From Leucogyrophana mollusca (lineage: Eukaryota; Basidiomycota; Agaricomycetes; Boletales): 64,000 nucleotides of DNA. Position numbers and translations under genes: made by a program. Location of the stretch: the NCBI GenBank assembly GCA_021014945.1, contig MU266337.1, forward strand, positions 124,001-188,000. Reading direction: 5' to 3'. Positions within the stretch are counted from its first letter, which is position 1. The number at the start of each line of letters is the position of its first letter. A model generated the notes under the pieces. It ran no database searches, had not been told where the DNA came from, and saw nothing but the letters and a program-made list of their open reading frames with translations. Shown piece after piece: positions 10,401 to 20,724 of this stretch.

Positions 10401-12243
10401 TCAACCGTCGAATGATAGATGGGCATCACCAAGGGACGTCTCCACCACAACCTGACCCGGCTGCTCGAATCCGTCCATTGGACGCTCCCCCCAACCAATC
10501 CATCCTAAAACCCGCGAATCGGTACTGTAGTCAACGTCAAATTGTCGATCGAGGTCCTCATTCCATGGGTCGATCGATGGAACAGAACCCCTGACGACCG
10601 CCGCACTACCGAGCAACGTGTTCACTTGGAACACACCCTCGTACTTTTCATCGAGAGTGACCTTTGCAGGGGCAAGATCGTTTGTAGCACGCACTTTGAT
10701 CGTGGTTGGCGGCGAGGAAGGATCGTGTACGATGTTTACTGAAAGCCCACCATTGAATGTGCGAGTGTTGGCGATGAAGTTGGGCCGAGGAGCAGAGAAC
10801 TTGTTGGGCGCCAGAACCGTGACATTCGCGGTTAAGTTGCTGTAATATTTGCAAGTCAGTCAAGGGAGAGCGGTTTAAACAATAACATACCCGTTTCCGG
10901 TGCTGATGTCAAGATAAGTTGGGTAGTCAGATTGGGGTGAGTTGTAGAGGGATATGTTCGCGGTTATGGGACTAATCGTGGATGTGAAATCAACCCGGAA
11001 GTGCGGAAAACTGTTACTTACGCTTGGATCGTGGCCAAAATGAGAGATTCAGTAGCGCGGAATTCACCAGATATAGGCTGCAGTGCGGTTTCTACAAGTA
11101 GCCTGTTTGCTTGTAGGGACTGAGGAGCTATTGTCAGAATTCTGTGGCGGGATTTTTGAGTTTGACCTACGCCAACAGTGACCTTGGCCCCAGCACCCTC
11201 TATAGAGACCTTCCTGAAATCCACGAAGTCCACCAAATTTCCAAACGTTTGCCAGATCGCGGGCAAGTACGTGGCGAGGACACTGACATCAGAGCCTTTC
11301 CTAACTTGCGGAAACAGGAGGGTCATATTAAATAGGAGGGAGTCGGTGGTGGAAAGGTTGTCAGGAACCTGTGATGACGCCATCAGCTCAGTAACAGCGC
11401 TCGAGGCAGTGAATCACAAACGTATAGGGAGAGGTCAGAAAAGTTAGTAGTCAAAGCGAAACAAACGAGCGTCCGGTTAAATAGATTGTGGTTAGATGCC
11501 TGCATGGTGACTGAAAGGACTGCATCCGTGACAGAGCTGTTGGGATTTATGTCAACGTGTAGGTCTCCAGTAGCGATTGCCTGGCCGCCAACGTAAGTGT
11601 AATTAGATGTGACGCTGAACTGTCCGGTAGCAGGCACATTTTGGCTCATGCTGAAGTTTCAACAGTGGTGAGTCTCACATATACATATCCACACGGCTGA
11701 ATGCATACCTTGCTATCGTAATGTTGCCGCCAGGAGAAAACCTCGAGCTCCAATGGTTGCATACGGGCTCTACTCCGCTGTGGTACGCGTCCACGAGGTC
11801 GTTCATAGCGCTCGAGTAGTCTGGGGTGGTGCTCTTGGACGGCCAAGGAACCGCATATGCATAGGAGGCATATTGTTGCTCTGCAGCTTGACGGGTTTTC
11901 TTCGCGGCGAGTGAGAGACCATTTGAGCACCTCCAACGAAAGGGATACGCACCGAAACGACAAGAGGAATTCCAATGACGATGGAAAGGAGAATGTAGAC
12001 ACCCAAAGCAGAAAGAGCCGCTCGCCAGAACTTGGAGTCGATGATACGCCGTTTTGGAGGTGGTTTGTGAAAAGAGATCAGGGAATCGTTGAAACCATTG
12101 AACGCCAAGGCCTGTGAAGTTTCATAGTCGGGAAGGGGGCTGAACGGACGACGGCCTGCCGCGCGCTCTGGGTAACGCAGAGTCGGGCCAGCGACGATAG
12201 AATCCTTTAACTTCTGCTGGTCTTCTTCGTCGAGGATTATCAT
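10401..12243 (-). CDS. Single-pass membrane protein with large lumenal/extracellular domain
   Basis: A type II layout. The cytosolic N-terminus contains VAGPTLRYPERAAG and PLPDYETSQAL, then a basic PPPKRR, then one membrane segment (LGVYILLSIVIGIPLVV). After it, about 450 residues face outward with many Asn-glycosylation sites and short beta-rich stretches (GGNITIAR, DLHVDINPNSSV, NLTANVTVLAPNKFSAP, FNGGLSVNIVHD). About six exons; last stop at 10401. I chose Met at 12243 because the frame upstream has only a TTG and the PPxY-like DYETSQ region follows normally. The repeated beta pattern resembles LEA/DUF3712-like domains found in basidiomycete surface proteins, but I cannot confirm this by eye. 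Function unknown. Confidence 0.7.
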
Positions 12244-12561
12244 CCCAGGACATAGGGCATCGACGAAGAGCTTGAGCAAGAACGGCGGCGATGGATAGCT
12301 GACACGACGAACGGGGAAGACGAAAGGCTCTGGGAAACGACAACTGGGCGGTTACAGGCGGCGATGAACTACACAGCCTAATTTTGGCACGACACCCGTC
12401 ACAAGACCCGGCAATCTCCGGCACATAACTTTAACAATGGTCGACAAGTCCAGGGCAACTAATTTGAAGGCGAGTCGATGACTACTTGAGGACACCTGCC
12501 ATGGAACATTGAGCTTGCGACCACTGTCCGAGACATAAACGACCGATATTTTAGTCTGTGC
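12244..12561. other. Upstream region of the single-pass membrane protein gene
   Basis: Probable promoter of the minus-strand gene ending at 10401. A reverse-strand frame starting at 12564 stays open for 70 codons but has no recognisable content. Confidence 0.35.
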
Positions 12562-12680
12562 CATTGATCAATTCATGCACAGCGTGACCGCCCAGAAGAG
12601 CACCATCATTGGAGCATCTGCTAACAAGGCTCGAAACTGGATGGTTCGTGTCATCATTTTGCTTGCTTCTATTCCCTTTG

Positions 12681-13000
12681 CCTATTAAACAATCAGAATG
12701 TAGCACACCGAAAGGCTGTTCCGGCGGTTCAAGTCCTATACCCCAGGTGGTTCCATCACGAAACCGAGAAACAACCAGTACACTATTCCGGCATGGGGCA
12801 CACCTCGGTCCATCGTAACTTTGCAACGGCGCCAGTGGGAGCGCCGAGGCACAATGCTAGTCATATAGGTCAATACCCTTGATGTATCCTCGAGCTTCAG
12901 TCCGCTTGAAGCCTCACGATAGTTCCAAAGCCAATCTTTCTTAACTATAATTGTCTAAGCTGCTGTCACCCTCCATCGCCCAGATTGTTTGCAAGCCCTA
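12681..13000. other. About 320 nt segment present in unit A, absent from unit B
   Basis: Unit B reads straight from CCCTTTGC into GTCTCCTATCTC near 15040. In unit A the same flanks are separated by about 320 nt. The segment encodes nothing I recognise, and I see no clear terminal inverted repeat or target-site duplication. It is either an insertion in A or a deletion in B. Confidence 0.6.
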
Positions 13001-13324
13001 TCTCCTATCTCTGGATTCGCAGAAACCAAGGATTGTGCAGGGTCTCTAAAACACAAGGTGATGGCTCATTCGAGTCTTTCGCAAAAGTACGTCTAGGAGA
13101 CGCGGGACTTACCCCTGGCTATAGCTCAATTCACGGCGAGAACTCTATCCCGGACAAATATTCTTTTCACGCCGATTATATCGCGCTGCCTGGTATAGCC
13201 CAGCGGCGCGGTGTTGGTGTTTCCCGGCGCTCAGGCTTGTCCCCTTCACCTCCGTCGGCAGGACCAACGCTGATGGAGATAATGCCGATGGAGATACTGG
13301 ATGGCGCTTAGGGTCCCGTGCGCA

Positions 13325-13331
13325 TATATAA
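13325..13331 (+). promoter_or_regulatory. TATA-like box of methyltransferase copy A
   Basis: TATATAA about 50 nt before the ATG at 13381. The matching place in unit B (near 15320) reads ACATATAACC, so the box is weaker there, which could give the two copies different promoter strength. Confidence 0.35.
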
Positions 13332-13380
13332 CATGTGGTTTATGGAGGACCGTCAGTCTCAACTCGATTTTACTACACAC

Positions 13381-14543
13381 ATGGCCAATCTCAACAACAC
13401 CGCGAGCGACAATCAGCCGAGCAACCTGGTGGCAGTGAACGCCATAATGTCGAACAACCCCCCACCTCCTCTCGACGATCGATTGTACGAACTTAAGCCC
13501 GCAGCGGCTGCCGTCTTCCGTTCGCAAACTGGAATTGATGATGACGACGTCTTGAAGAAGCACATATTGGTCGTCCAGGCGAAAGCTTACAAGGTTCGAT
13601 TTGCAATAAAAACACAGGTCTGTCATAATATCTGATCTCACCGGCTGTAGATTTTCCCCTACCCTTGCATTCGCATCTTCAGTTTTTTGAGGTGCGTCAC
13701 GACTTACTCGGTAGACACTGCAGGGGCCCTGACGGCAGGGGATAGGCTTGGTGTAATGAATGCACCTGCCTACGAACAAGCTCTCAAGCTTGGTCGTGAA
13801 CGCAAGGATGCCGTATGGCTCGATATTGGTTGTTGTTGTGAGCAACTATCCCTTTCCTTCCAGTCATAGACTGGCATTGTCCTGAGCCTATTCCTTCAGT
13901 TGGTGCTGATGTCAGGAAGGCCGCATTCGATGGGTTTCCGGCTGCTAGCATCGTAGCAACCGACTTACATCCAGGTACGCTGGATACCAGCCGATTATTT
14001 CTTCCACATCGCTAAAACACACAAGGGTACTGGGACTTGGGTCACGAGCTGTTCAAATCCACCCCCGAAACATTTCCAGCACACTTCATTGCGGGAGATG
14101 CGCTTGATCCCTCGATCCTCTCTGTCGCTCCGCCCGCCCTCGCTAAACCGGATAGCCCGCACCCCCAGCTATCAAGTTTGACCTCGCTAAACCCTCTTCA
14201 TGGTCATGTCTCTACCATCTACGCTGGGGCGTTCTTCCATATATTTGACGAAGCACAACAGCTACATCTAGCTCAAGCACTCGCCGGGCTGCTCTCACCG
14301 GAGCCAGGATCGGTAATATTCGGAGCTCACCTCGGTTTACCAGAGGGAAAAGGAATATTGACGCAAACGTCAGCCTATTCGACGGACTTGCATATATTTT
14401 GCCACTCGTCCGATTCGTGGGAAGCGCTGTGGGATGGAGAAGTTTTCGAGAAGGGAAGTGTCAAAGTGAGCACTAACATGAAACAGTACAAGGATTTGCC
14501 AGACAGCCCGTGGGTTCTTGTATGGTCCGTGGAGAGGTTGTAG
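13381..14543 (+). CDS. SAM-dependent methyltransferase, copy A
   Basis: Five exons: 13381-13593, 13651-13691, 13746-13837, 13900-13974 and 14026-14543; about 310 residues. The N-terminal part has PPPPLDDRLYELKPAAAAVF and VLKKHILVVQAKAYK. Exon 2 encodes IFPYPCIRIFSFL. The nucleotide-binding motif I is WLDIGCCFGADVRKA, followed by SIVATDLHPGYWDLGHELF (acidic loop) and later AGDALDPSILS and FFHIFDEAQQLHLAQALAGL. This is the mushroom family I associate with small-molecule methyltransferases of AusD type; the substrate is not evident. The start is fixed by comparison with copy B: a 2 nt indel just before the ATG shifts the upstream frame, so the longer reading from 13318 is not conserved. No signal peptide; cytosolic. 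Confidence 0.85.
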
Positions 14544-15375
14544 AAGACCGTCTGAATTCTGAGTTCCGTGTCATTCATCATATTCCGTTCATTCGCATGT
14601 TGCCTCTGTGGTGGCACTCTACCAGGTAGATGTGTACAGTATTTTATTATTGGGCCCGGGGGTGCCCTTGTGGTGCATAGAAACACACACGTTCTTGTAC
14701 ACGGTGCGTTCAAGTTGGCATACAGTGTACTCGATGTTGTAAGACTGATATGGAGAAAAGCCTTTCTATTCACGATGGACGTCTGTGAGTCACAAAGACT
14801 CAGACAAACCGGCTCAGGCCTACCCTTGCGTTACACGGCCACCTGCTTGAAAGCCGAAAGCGTTGCACAAGCGTCACCTTGTCTTACAAGGTTTGTAGAA
14901 CAAGGTAACAGTCTAAGTCATTGACCAATTCATGCACAGCGTAGCCACCCAAAAGAGCACCATCATTGGAGCATCTGCATCAACAAGGCTCGAAATTGGA
15001 TGGTTCATGTCATCGCCTTGCTTGGTGCCATTCCCTTTGCGTCTCCTATCTCTAGATTCACGGAAACCGAAGATTGTGTAGAATCTCAACACAAGATGGT
15101 GGCTCATCCGAGTCTTTCACAAGAGTACGTCGAAGAGACACGGGACTTACCGCTGAATATAGCTCGATTCATGGCGAGCGCCTATAGCGGGCAAATAATC
15201 TTTTCACGCCGATTATATCGCGCTGCCCGGTATGGCCTGAGCGCTGGTGTTGATGTTTCTACCTCCATCGGCGGGACCAATGCCGATGGAGACATCGGAT
15301 GGCGTTGAGTTCCCGTGCGGACATATAACCTGTGGTTCATGGAGGACCGTCACTCTCAACTCAATTTTACTACAC
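14544..15375. other. Spacer between the two methyltransferase copies
   Basis: Contains the 3' flank of copy A, the amidohydrolase relic (14750-14838), about 80 nt of junction sequence, and from 14919 the start of unit B with the promoter of copy B. The junction sequence 14839-14918 shows a weak match to the next part of the amidohydrolase first exon (AAGCGTTG..GTCAC), so the relic may have been longer before an internal deletion. Confidence 0.5.
14750..14838 (+). pseudogene. Truncated 5' relic of the amidohydrolase gene
   Basis: The stretch starting with ATGGAGAAAAG matches the first exon of the intact amidohydrolase at 16830-16917 almost base for base (shared GAGTCACAAAGACTC and GGCTCAGGCCTAC). 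After 12 codons a CGA codon of the intact gene is TGA here (14786-14788), and homology stops at about 14838. It encodes no functional product. It was carried along when the methyltransferase unit duplicated. Confidence 0.85.
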
Positions 15376-16917
15376 ATGGCCGGTCTCAACAACACCGTGA
15401 GCGACAATCAGCCAAGTAACCTGGTGGAGGTGAATGCTACAATGTCGAACAACCCCCCACCTCCTCTCGACGATCAACTGTATGAACTTAAGCCTGCAGC
15501 GGCTGCCGTCCTCCGTTCGCAAACTGGAATTGATGATGACGACGTCTTGAAGAAGCACATATTGACCGTCCAGGCGAAAGCTTACAAGGTTCGATTCGCA
15601 ATAAAAACGCCAGCCTGTCATAATATTTAATCTTACCGACTGTAGATTTTCCCCTACCCTTGCATTCGCCTTTTCGGTTTTATGAGGTGCGTCACGATCG
15701 ATTCGGTAGACACTGCAGGGGCCCTGACGGAAGTGGATAGGCTTGGTGTAATAAGTGCACCTGCTTATGAACAAGCTCTCAGGCTTGGTCGTGAACGCAA
15801 GGATGCCATATGGCTCGATATTGGCTGTTGCCGTGAGCAATTATTTCTTTCCTTCCAGTCATAGACCGGCATTGTCCTGAGCCTACTCCTTCAGTTGGTG
15901 CTGATGTCAGGAAGGCCGCATTAGATGGGTTTCCGGCTGCCAACATCGTAGCAACCGACTTACATCCAGGTATGCCGGATATCAGCCAACTATTTCTCCC
16001 ACATCGCTAAAACACACACAAGGGTACTGGGACTTGGGTCATGAGCTGTTCAAATCCACTCCCGAAACATTTCCAGCACACTTCATTGCGGGAGATGCGC
16101 TTGATCCCTCGATCCTCTCCGTCGCTCCGCCCGCCCTCGCTAAACAGGATAGTGCGCACCCCCAGTTATCAAGTTTGACTTCGCTAAACCCTCTCCACGG
16201 CCGTGTCTCCGCCATCTACGCTGGGGCGTTCTTCCATATATTTGGCGAAGCACAACAGCTACATCTAGCTCAAGCACTCGCCGGGCTGCTCTCACCAGAG
16301 CCGGGATCGGTAATATTCGGAGCTCACCTCGGTTTACCAGAGGGAAAAGGAATATTAATATTGCCGTCAACGTCAGCCTATTCGACGGACCTGCATATAT
16401 TTTGCCACTCGCCTGATTCGTGGGAAGCGCTGTGGGATGGAGAGGTTTTCGAGAAGGGAAGTGTCAAAGTGAGCACTAACATGAAACAGTACAAGGACTT
16501 GGACCAGTACAAGCATTTGCCAGACAGCCCATGGGCTCTCGTATGGTCTGTGGAGAGGTTGTAGAGGACCGTCTGCATTCTGACTTCCGTGTTATCCATC
16601 AAATTGTTCGTTCGCATGTTGCTTCTGTGGTGGCACCCTACCTTAGTATATATAGGTACATGTACATGTGTCCGAAGCCTTGTCCTGGGTGGAGGTGTAC
16701 TAGTGACAGTATGTTATTATTAAGCCCGAAGGTGCCCTTGCCATATGGTGGTGCATAGAAACACACGCCTTCTTGTACACAGTGCGTTCAAGTTGACATA
16801 CGGTGTGCCCGATGTCGCAAGACTGTGATATGGAGAAAAGGCTTCCTATTCACAATGCACGTCTCCGAGTCACAAAGACTCGAACGAAGCGGCTCAGGCC
16901 TACTTTCGCGTTACTCG
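14919..16917 (+). repeat. Segmental tandem duplication, unit B
   Basis: Matches unit A from its first bases (CATTGACCAATTCATGCACA) through methyltransferase copy B and into the first exon of the intact amidohydrolase. It lacks the about 320 nt segment found in unit A. The right boundary is the point where the relic in unit A loses similarity. Confidence 0.85.
15376..16564 (+). CDS. SAM-dependent methyltransferase, copy B
   Basis: Same five-exon layout as copy A: 15376-15588, 15646-15686, 15741-15832, 15895-15969 and 16023-16564; exons 1-4 have exactly the same lengths as in copy A (213, 41, 92, 75 nt). Motif I reads WLDIGCCLGADVRKA, with Phe to Leu in the loop, and the post-I motif ATDLHPGYWDLGHELF is kept. 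Differences from A include two short in-frame additions in the last exon: an extra pair of residues near GILILPSTSAYS, and a repeated hexapeptide (KDLDQYKHLPDS against KDLPDS). The frame is intact throughout, so both copies look functional. Copy B lies directly upstream of the intact amidohydrolase in the same orientation. Confidence 0.85.
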
Positions 16918-19900
16918 TCATCGGAATTCTGTATCTCGCAGTCGAGTTTTCCACTCTAATTCTTGGTCCTCGTCGTTCGACTTCCAGGCTTCCTCTCCAC
17001 GCGCAGGAAGCGTTGGCGAAATGTCACGCGTTGAACATCAAACCTGGACCTCCCGTTGGGTTCAACAGTCGCTCAGAATCCGACAGGTTCCAGCACGGAA
17101 CAAAGCCAGTGTTGATTCGCAACGCTTCCATATGGACTGGGCGACTGAATGGTTTGGAAGTCCACAAAGGGGACCTCTTCTTGGAGAATGGGCTCATCAA
17201 GGCGGTAGGGGATGTCGATCCATCTTTACTCGAGAGGTACGACTCCAAGGATATCACAATCGCCGACGCTAAGGTAGGCCCGCACTCCCTCTTATCCGGA
17301 AGACACAATTGAACAACTCTCCGATAAGGGCGCTTGGGTGACGCCTGGGTGCGTGGGGTCAGATCTGCAGGAGACGTTAACCTCATCTCAGCACGCAGCA
17401 TCGTTGACGTCCACTCTCATATCGCTGTAGGGGCATCCCCCTCTCTGGCGGGAGCAAACGATGGGAATTCGAACAAAGGACTCGCCCTCCCTTGGTTACG
17501 CTCGCTGGATGGCCTGAACACACATGATGACAGCTATGCACACTCGATAGCAGGCGGTGTCACAACGTCGCTCATACTTCCGGGGTCAGCAAATGCCATT
17601 GGTACGTACTGGTCCTTTTCTTTGCCGGTGTAGTGTTTCACGGGTTTTCCCAGGCGGCCAAGCGTTTGCCATCAAACTGCGCTCCACCCCCGAGAGGTCG
17701 CCATCGTCCCTGCTCGTGGAACCACCTTTCGGTTTGAACGGGTCAGAGGCCGATTATACTGTGCCTCCCAGATGGCGTCACATGAAGTGAGTTGTTACTA
17801 GAACACTTATGGCGCGAGAACTAACGGGGAGAGTAGGCATGCGTGTGGTAAGTTCTAATAAACGTTTGCACCGTAAACGGCCTTTGACCCGAAGAAAAAC
17901 TCGATAGGCGAGAATCCGTGTATGTTCCTTGGTTTGCAAGTTTCTCTTTGCCTGCCTCATTGATAACCATCATTGCAGCAAGAATGTACGACGGAACTAG
18001 GATGGATACTGTGTGGGCTTACCGCGAAGCGTAGGTGTTGATTTCTCACCCGATCCCTTCCAACAAACATACTTTTATGCAGATACGACAAAGCGCGTCA
18101 GATCAAAAACAAGCAGGACGAGTATTGCTCCAAAGCACTTGTAGGGGACTGGAACAATCTCGGCTCTTTTCCAGAAGAACTTCAATGGGAGGCTCTCGTC
18201 GATATTTTGCGGGGTAAAGTGAAAGTCCAGACTCACTGCTACGAGGCGGTGGACTTTGATGCCTTTGTCAGGGTAAGTATCATGTATGTATCGATTCGGT
18301 CTGTCATATCAACAGAGTCTCATCCAGCTCTCAAACGAATTCCAATTCCCAGTTGCGGCCTTCCATCACGCTCACGAAGCATACCTCGTACCAGAGGTGC
18401 TGAAACGGGCATACGGTACCTTTCCCATCACTCTTCATAGACTCAAGTGCTGAAAGATCCCTTTCCAGAGCACCCTCCCGCTGTTGCCATATTTGCTGCA
18501 TTTTCTCGGTGACGTTTTAGTAAAACGGCGGCAGTCGCTTTATGCTCATTTTTGAGTACAGATACAAACGCGAGGCATACAGGCATTCAGAGTTCGCTGC
18601 TCGCATCCTGAATGACCATGATCTCAAAGTTGTCATGAAGGTATGAGTTCACATCTCCACAAATGCATTGTGCTCGAGTATACACCTTTTCATCAGAGTG
18701 ATCATCCCGCAATACAATCTCGTTATCTCTTGCACGAGGCTCAGCAGGCTCATTACTACGGTTTACCGGAGAACATCGCACTTGCTTCCGTTACCAGTAA
18801 CGCCGCCGAAGTGCTGGGGTTGGAGCATAGGATCGGATATGTTAAAGCGGGTGAGTGCAATGTCCGTCTTTACGAACATAATGGCTAATTGTACATGGCA
18901 GGCTATGACGCAGGTTCGACGCTGCTGAAAATGCCTTTTCATCGAAACTTACCTCGGATCAGATCTTGTCATTTGGGACAGCCACCCACTGGCGCTTGGT
19001 GCAACCCCTGTTCAAGTAATCATTGACGGAATCCCGCAGTTGGACGCACCCTATACGTCACCAAAACCCGAATCCCAGGTTGCCCCGGTCACGCCCAACT
19101 TTGACCAGGAAGCCAGGACCACGGTGGAACACGGAGGCCTTCCGCCACTTCAGGCTGCCCAATCGCTTTCGGGCCGGGTGATCTTCCGCAACATCTCGAG
19201 CGTGTGGGCAAGAGATGCACGCGGCGTGAACATGGTGTTCCGAACAGAGAGCCAGAGCGATGAGGGCATCGCAGTTGTCGAAAATGGAAAAATTTTGTGT
19301 TCTGGGTTGATGACTTCCACATCCTGTTCTTCTTATGTCTCTAGCGGAGATGGTCACACGATCAACTTGCACGGGGGCTCTCTAGCACCTGCTCTAATTT
19401 CCACAGGATCCTCGATTGGCCTCCAAGAGATCGCAATGGAAGCCACCACTACAGATGGCGCCGTGTACGATCCTTTCGAACACACAAGCCCAGCTATCCT
19501 CGGAGGCGAAGGGAGTATCATTAGGGCCGTTGATGGGCTGCAGTTCGGCACCCGCGATGCATTGTACGTCCCCGCCCTCATCCACGATTATTGGCCTCCC
19601 ACAAGTGATAATTGCCAGACTTGCGTATCGCGCGGGCGTGACGACCTCAATCACCCCACCTATCTTTGAAGGATTGCTCGGTGGTCTCAGCACTTATCTA
19701 TCGCTGAGCTCCAGACATAAGCTGGAGTCAGGTGCTATCATTCAAGAAGTGACTGCTGTACATGTCGCCGTTGGACACGGGCGCGGTTCACCCAGCATCA
19801 GCACGCAGATCGCCGCATTACGTCGTTTACTCGTTGGCCCCCACGAAGGGGAACGTGGCAAGTGGTTCAAAGCAGTTTACGAGGTTTGCTTCCAGATCTC

Positions 19901-20625
19901 CCTTTGCGTTATCGAGCCTCTTGACTAAAAGCTATTTGACTGTTCCGTAGGGCAACATACCCCTTGTAGTCGAAGCCAAGAATGCCGATATCATTGCTAC
20001 TCTCCTGAACCTCAAGAAAGAAATAGAGGTAGCATCTGGCGCTCAAATGAAAATGACCCTTGTCCGAGCTGCCGAGGCGCACCTTCTTGCAAAAGAAATT
20101 GCAGCTGCAAATGTCGGTGTCATCGTTACCCCACCTCGGTCATTCCCATTCACATGGGAAGGTCGTCGCATGTAAGTTAGCAGTCATAGGACTGACGTGC
20201 CTTGACTGACTCTCGATCGTGATGTTCAAGTTTGTATGGACCGCCCTTGACAGCAGATAGCTTAGTGTCTGTTCTCGTGTCACACAACGTCACCGTCGGC
20301 ATAGGCCCGCAAGGCGTGGAAGAAGAGAACCCCATGGCTGGATGGGCTGTCCGCAACCTGAGATGGGACGCTGCCTGGGTCAGTATCGTAGAGGCCTACA
20401 TTGCTTTGGTTGACATTTTTGCAGGTGTCTCTCGACTCTCGTGGTGCCATCGGCATGGGAGACGCGTTGGCTATGGCCTCGTCCAATATTGAAACCTTGC
20501 TGGGTGTCCAAAGCGAGCCCGCGTACGGCGACCTGGTAGCAACTAGTGGGGGAGAGCTGTTGAGCTTTGAAGGGAAAGTTGTTGCTATCATATCGCCTAG
20601 GCTTGCCTCGGTAGACATCTTTTGA
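16830..20625 (+). CDS. Membrane-anchored amidohydrolase with two repeated halves
   Basis: A metal-dependent amidohydrolase-superfamily protein of about 900 residues in some 16 exons. The N-terminus is basic (KTRTKRLRPT) followed by one membrane segment (FALLVIGILYLAVEFSTLIL), so a type II anchor. The first half has the metal motif IVDVHSHIAVGASPS, then GGVTTSLILPGSANAIGG, HACGENPSRMYDGTRMDT, VQTHCYEAVDFDAF and AAFHHAHEAYLVPEVL, and closes with LGLEHRIGYVKAGYDADLVI. The second half repeats the plan (LHGGSLAPALISTGSSIG, YRAGVTTSITPP, LVVEAKNADIIATLL, TLVRAAEAHLLAKEI, DSRGAIGMGDALAMA) but lacks the His ligands. Two exons of 11 nt (17837-17847) and 12 nt (17908-17919) encode the HACGENP motif. 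Substrate unknown. The first exon is also present as a relic at 14750. Confidence 0.82.
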
Positions 20626-20724
20626 AGAAAGAGATGGGGGTATCCAGCAGAAGCTTGAGATCCTCATTCTCTTGCTAGACAATCAACATTCGAGCGCTAG
20701 GCATGTTCATCCATAGCAGCCACA

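Larger units (their letters stand above)
12562..14838 (+). repeat. Segmental tandem duplication, unit A
   Basis: Starts at CATTGATCAATTCATGCACA, matched by unit B at 14919. It covers an upstream flank, the whole methyltransferase gene and the first about 90 nt of an amidohydrolase gene. Identity with unit B is high in exons and still clear in introns and flanks. Unit A holds an extra segment at about 12681-13000. Confidence 0.85.

Noticed and set aside
12715..12745. GGTTCAAGTCC resembling a tRNA B box
   Set aside because: The flanking bases do not form a T-stem and no acceptor, D or anticodon arm could be built around it.
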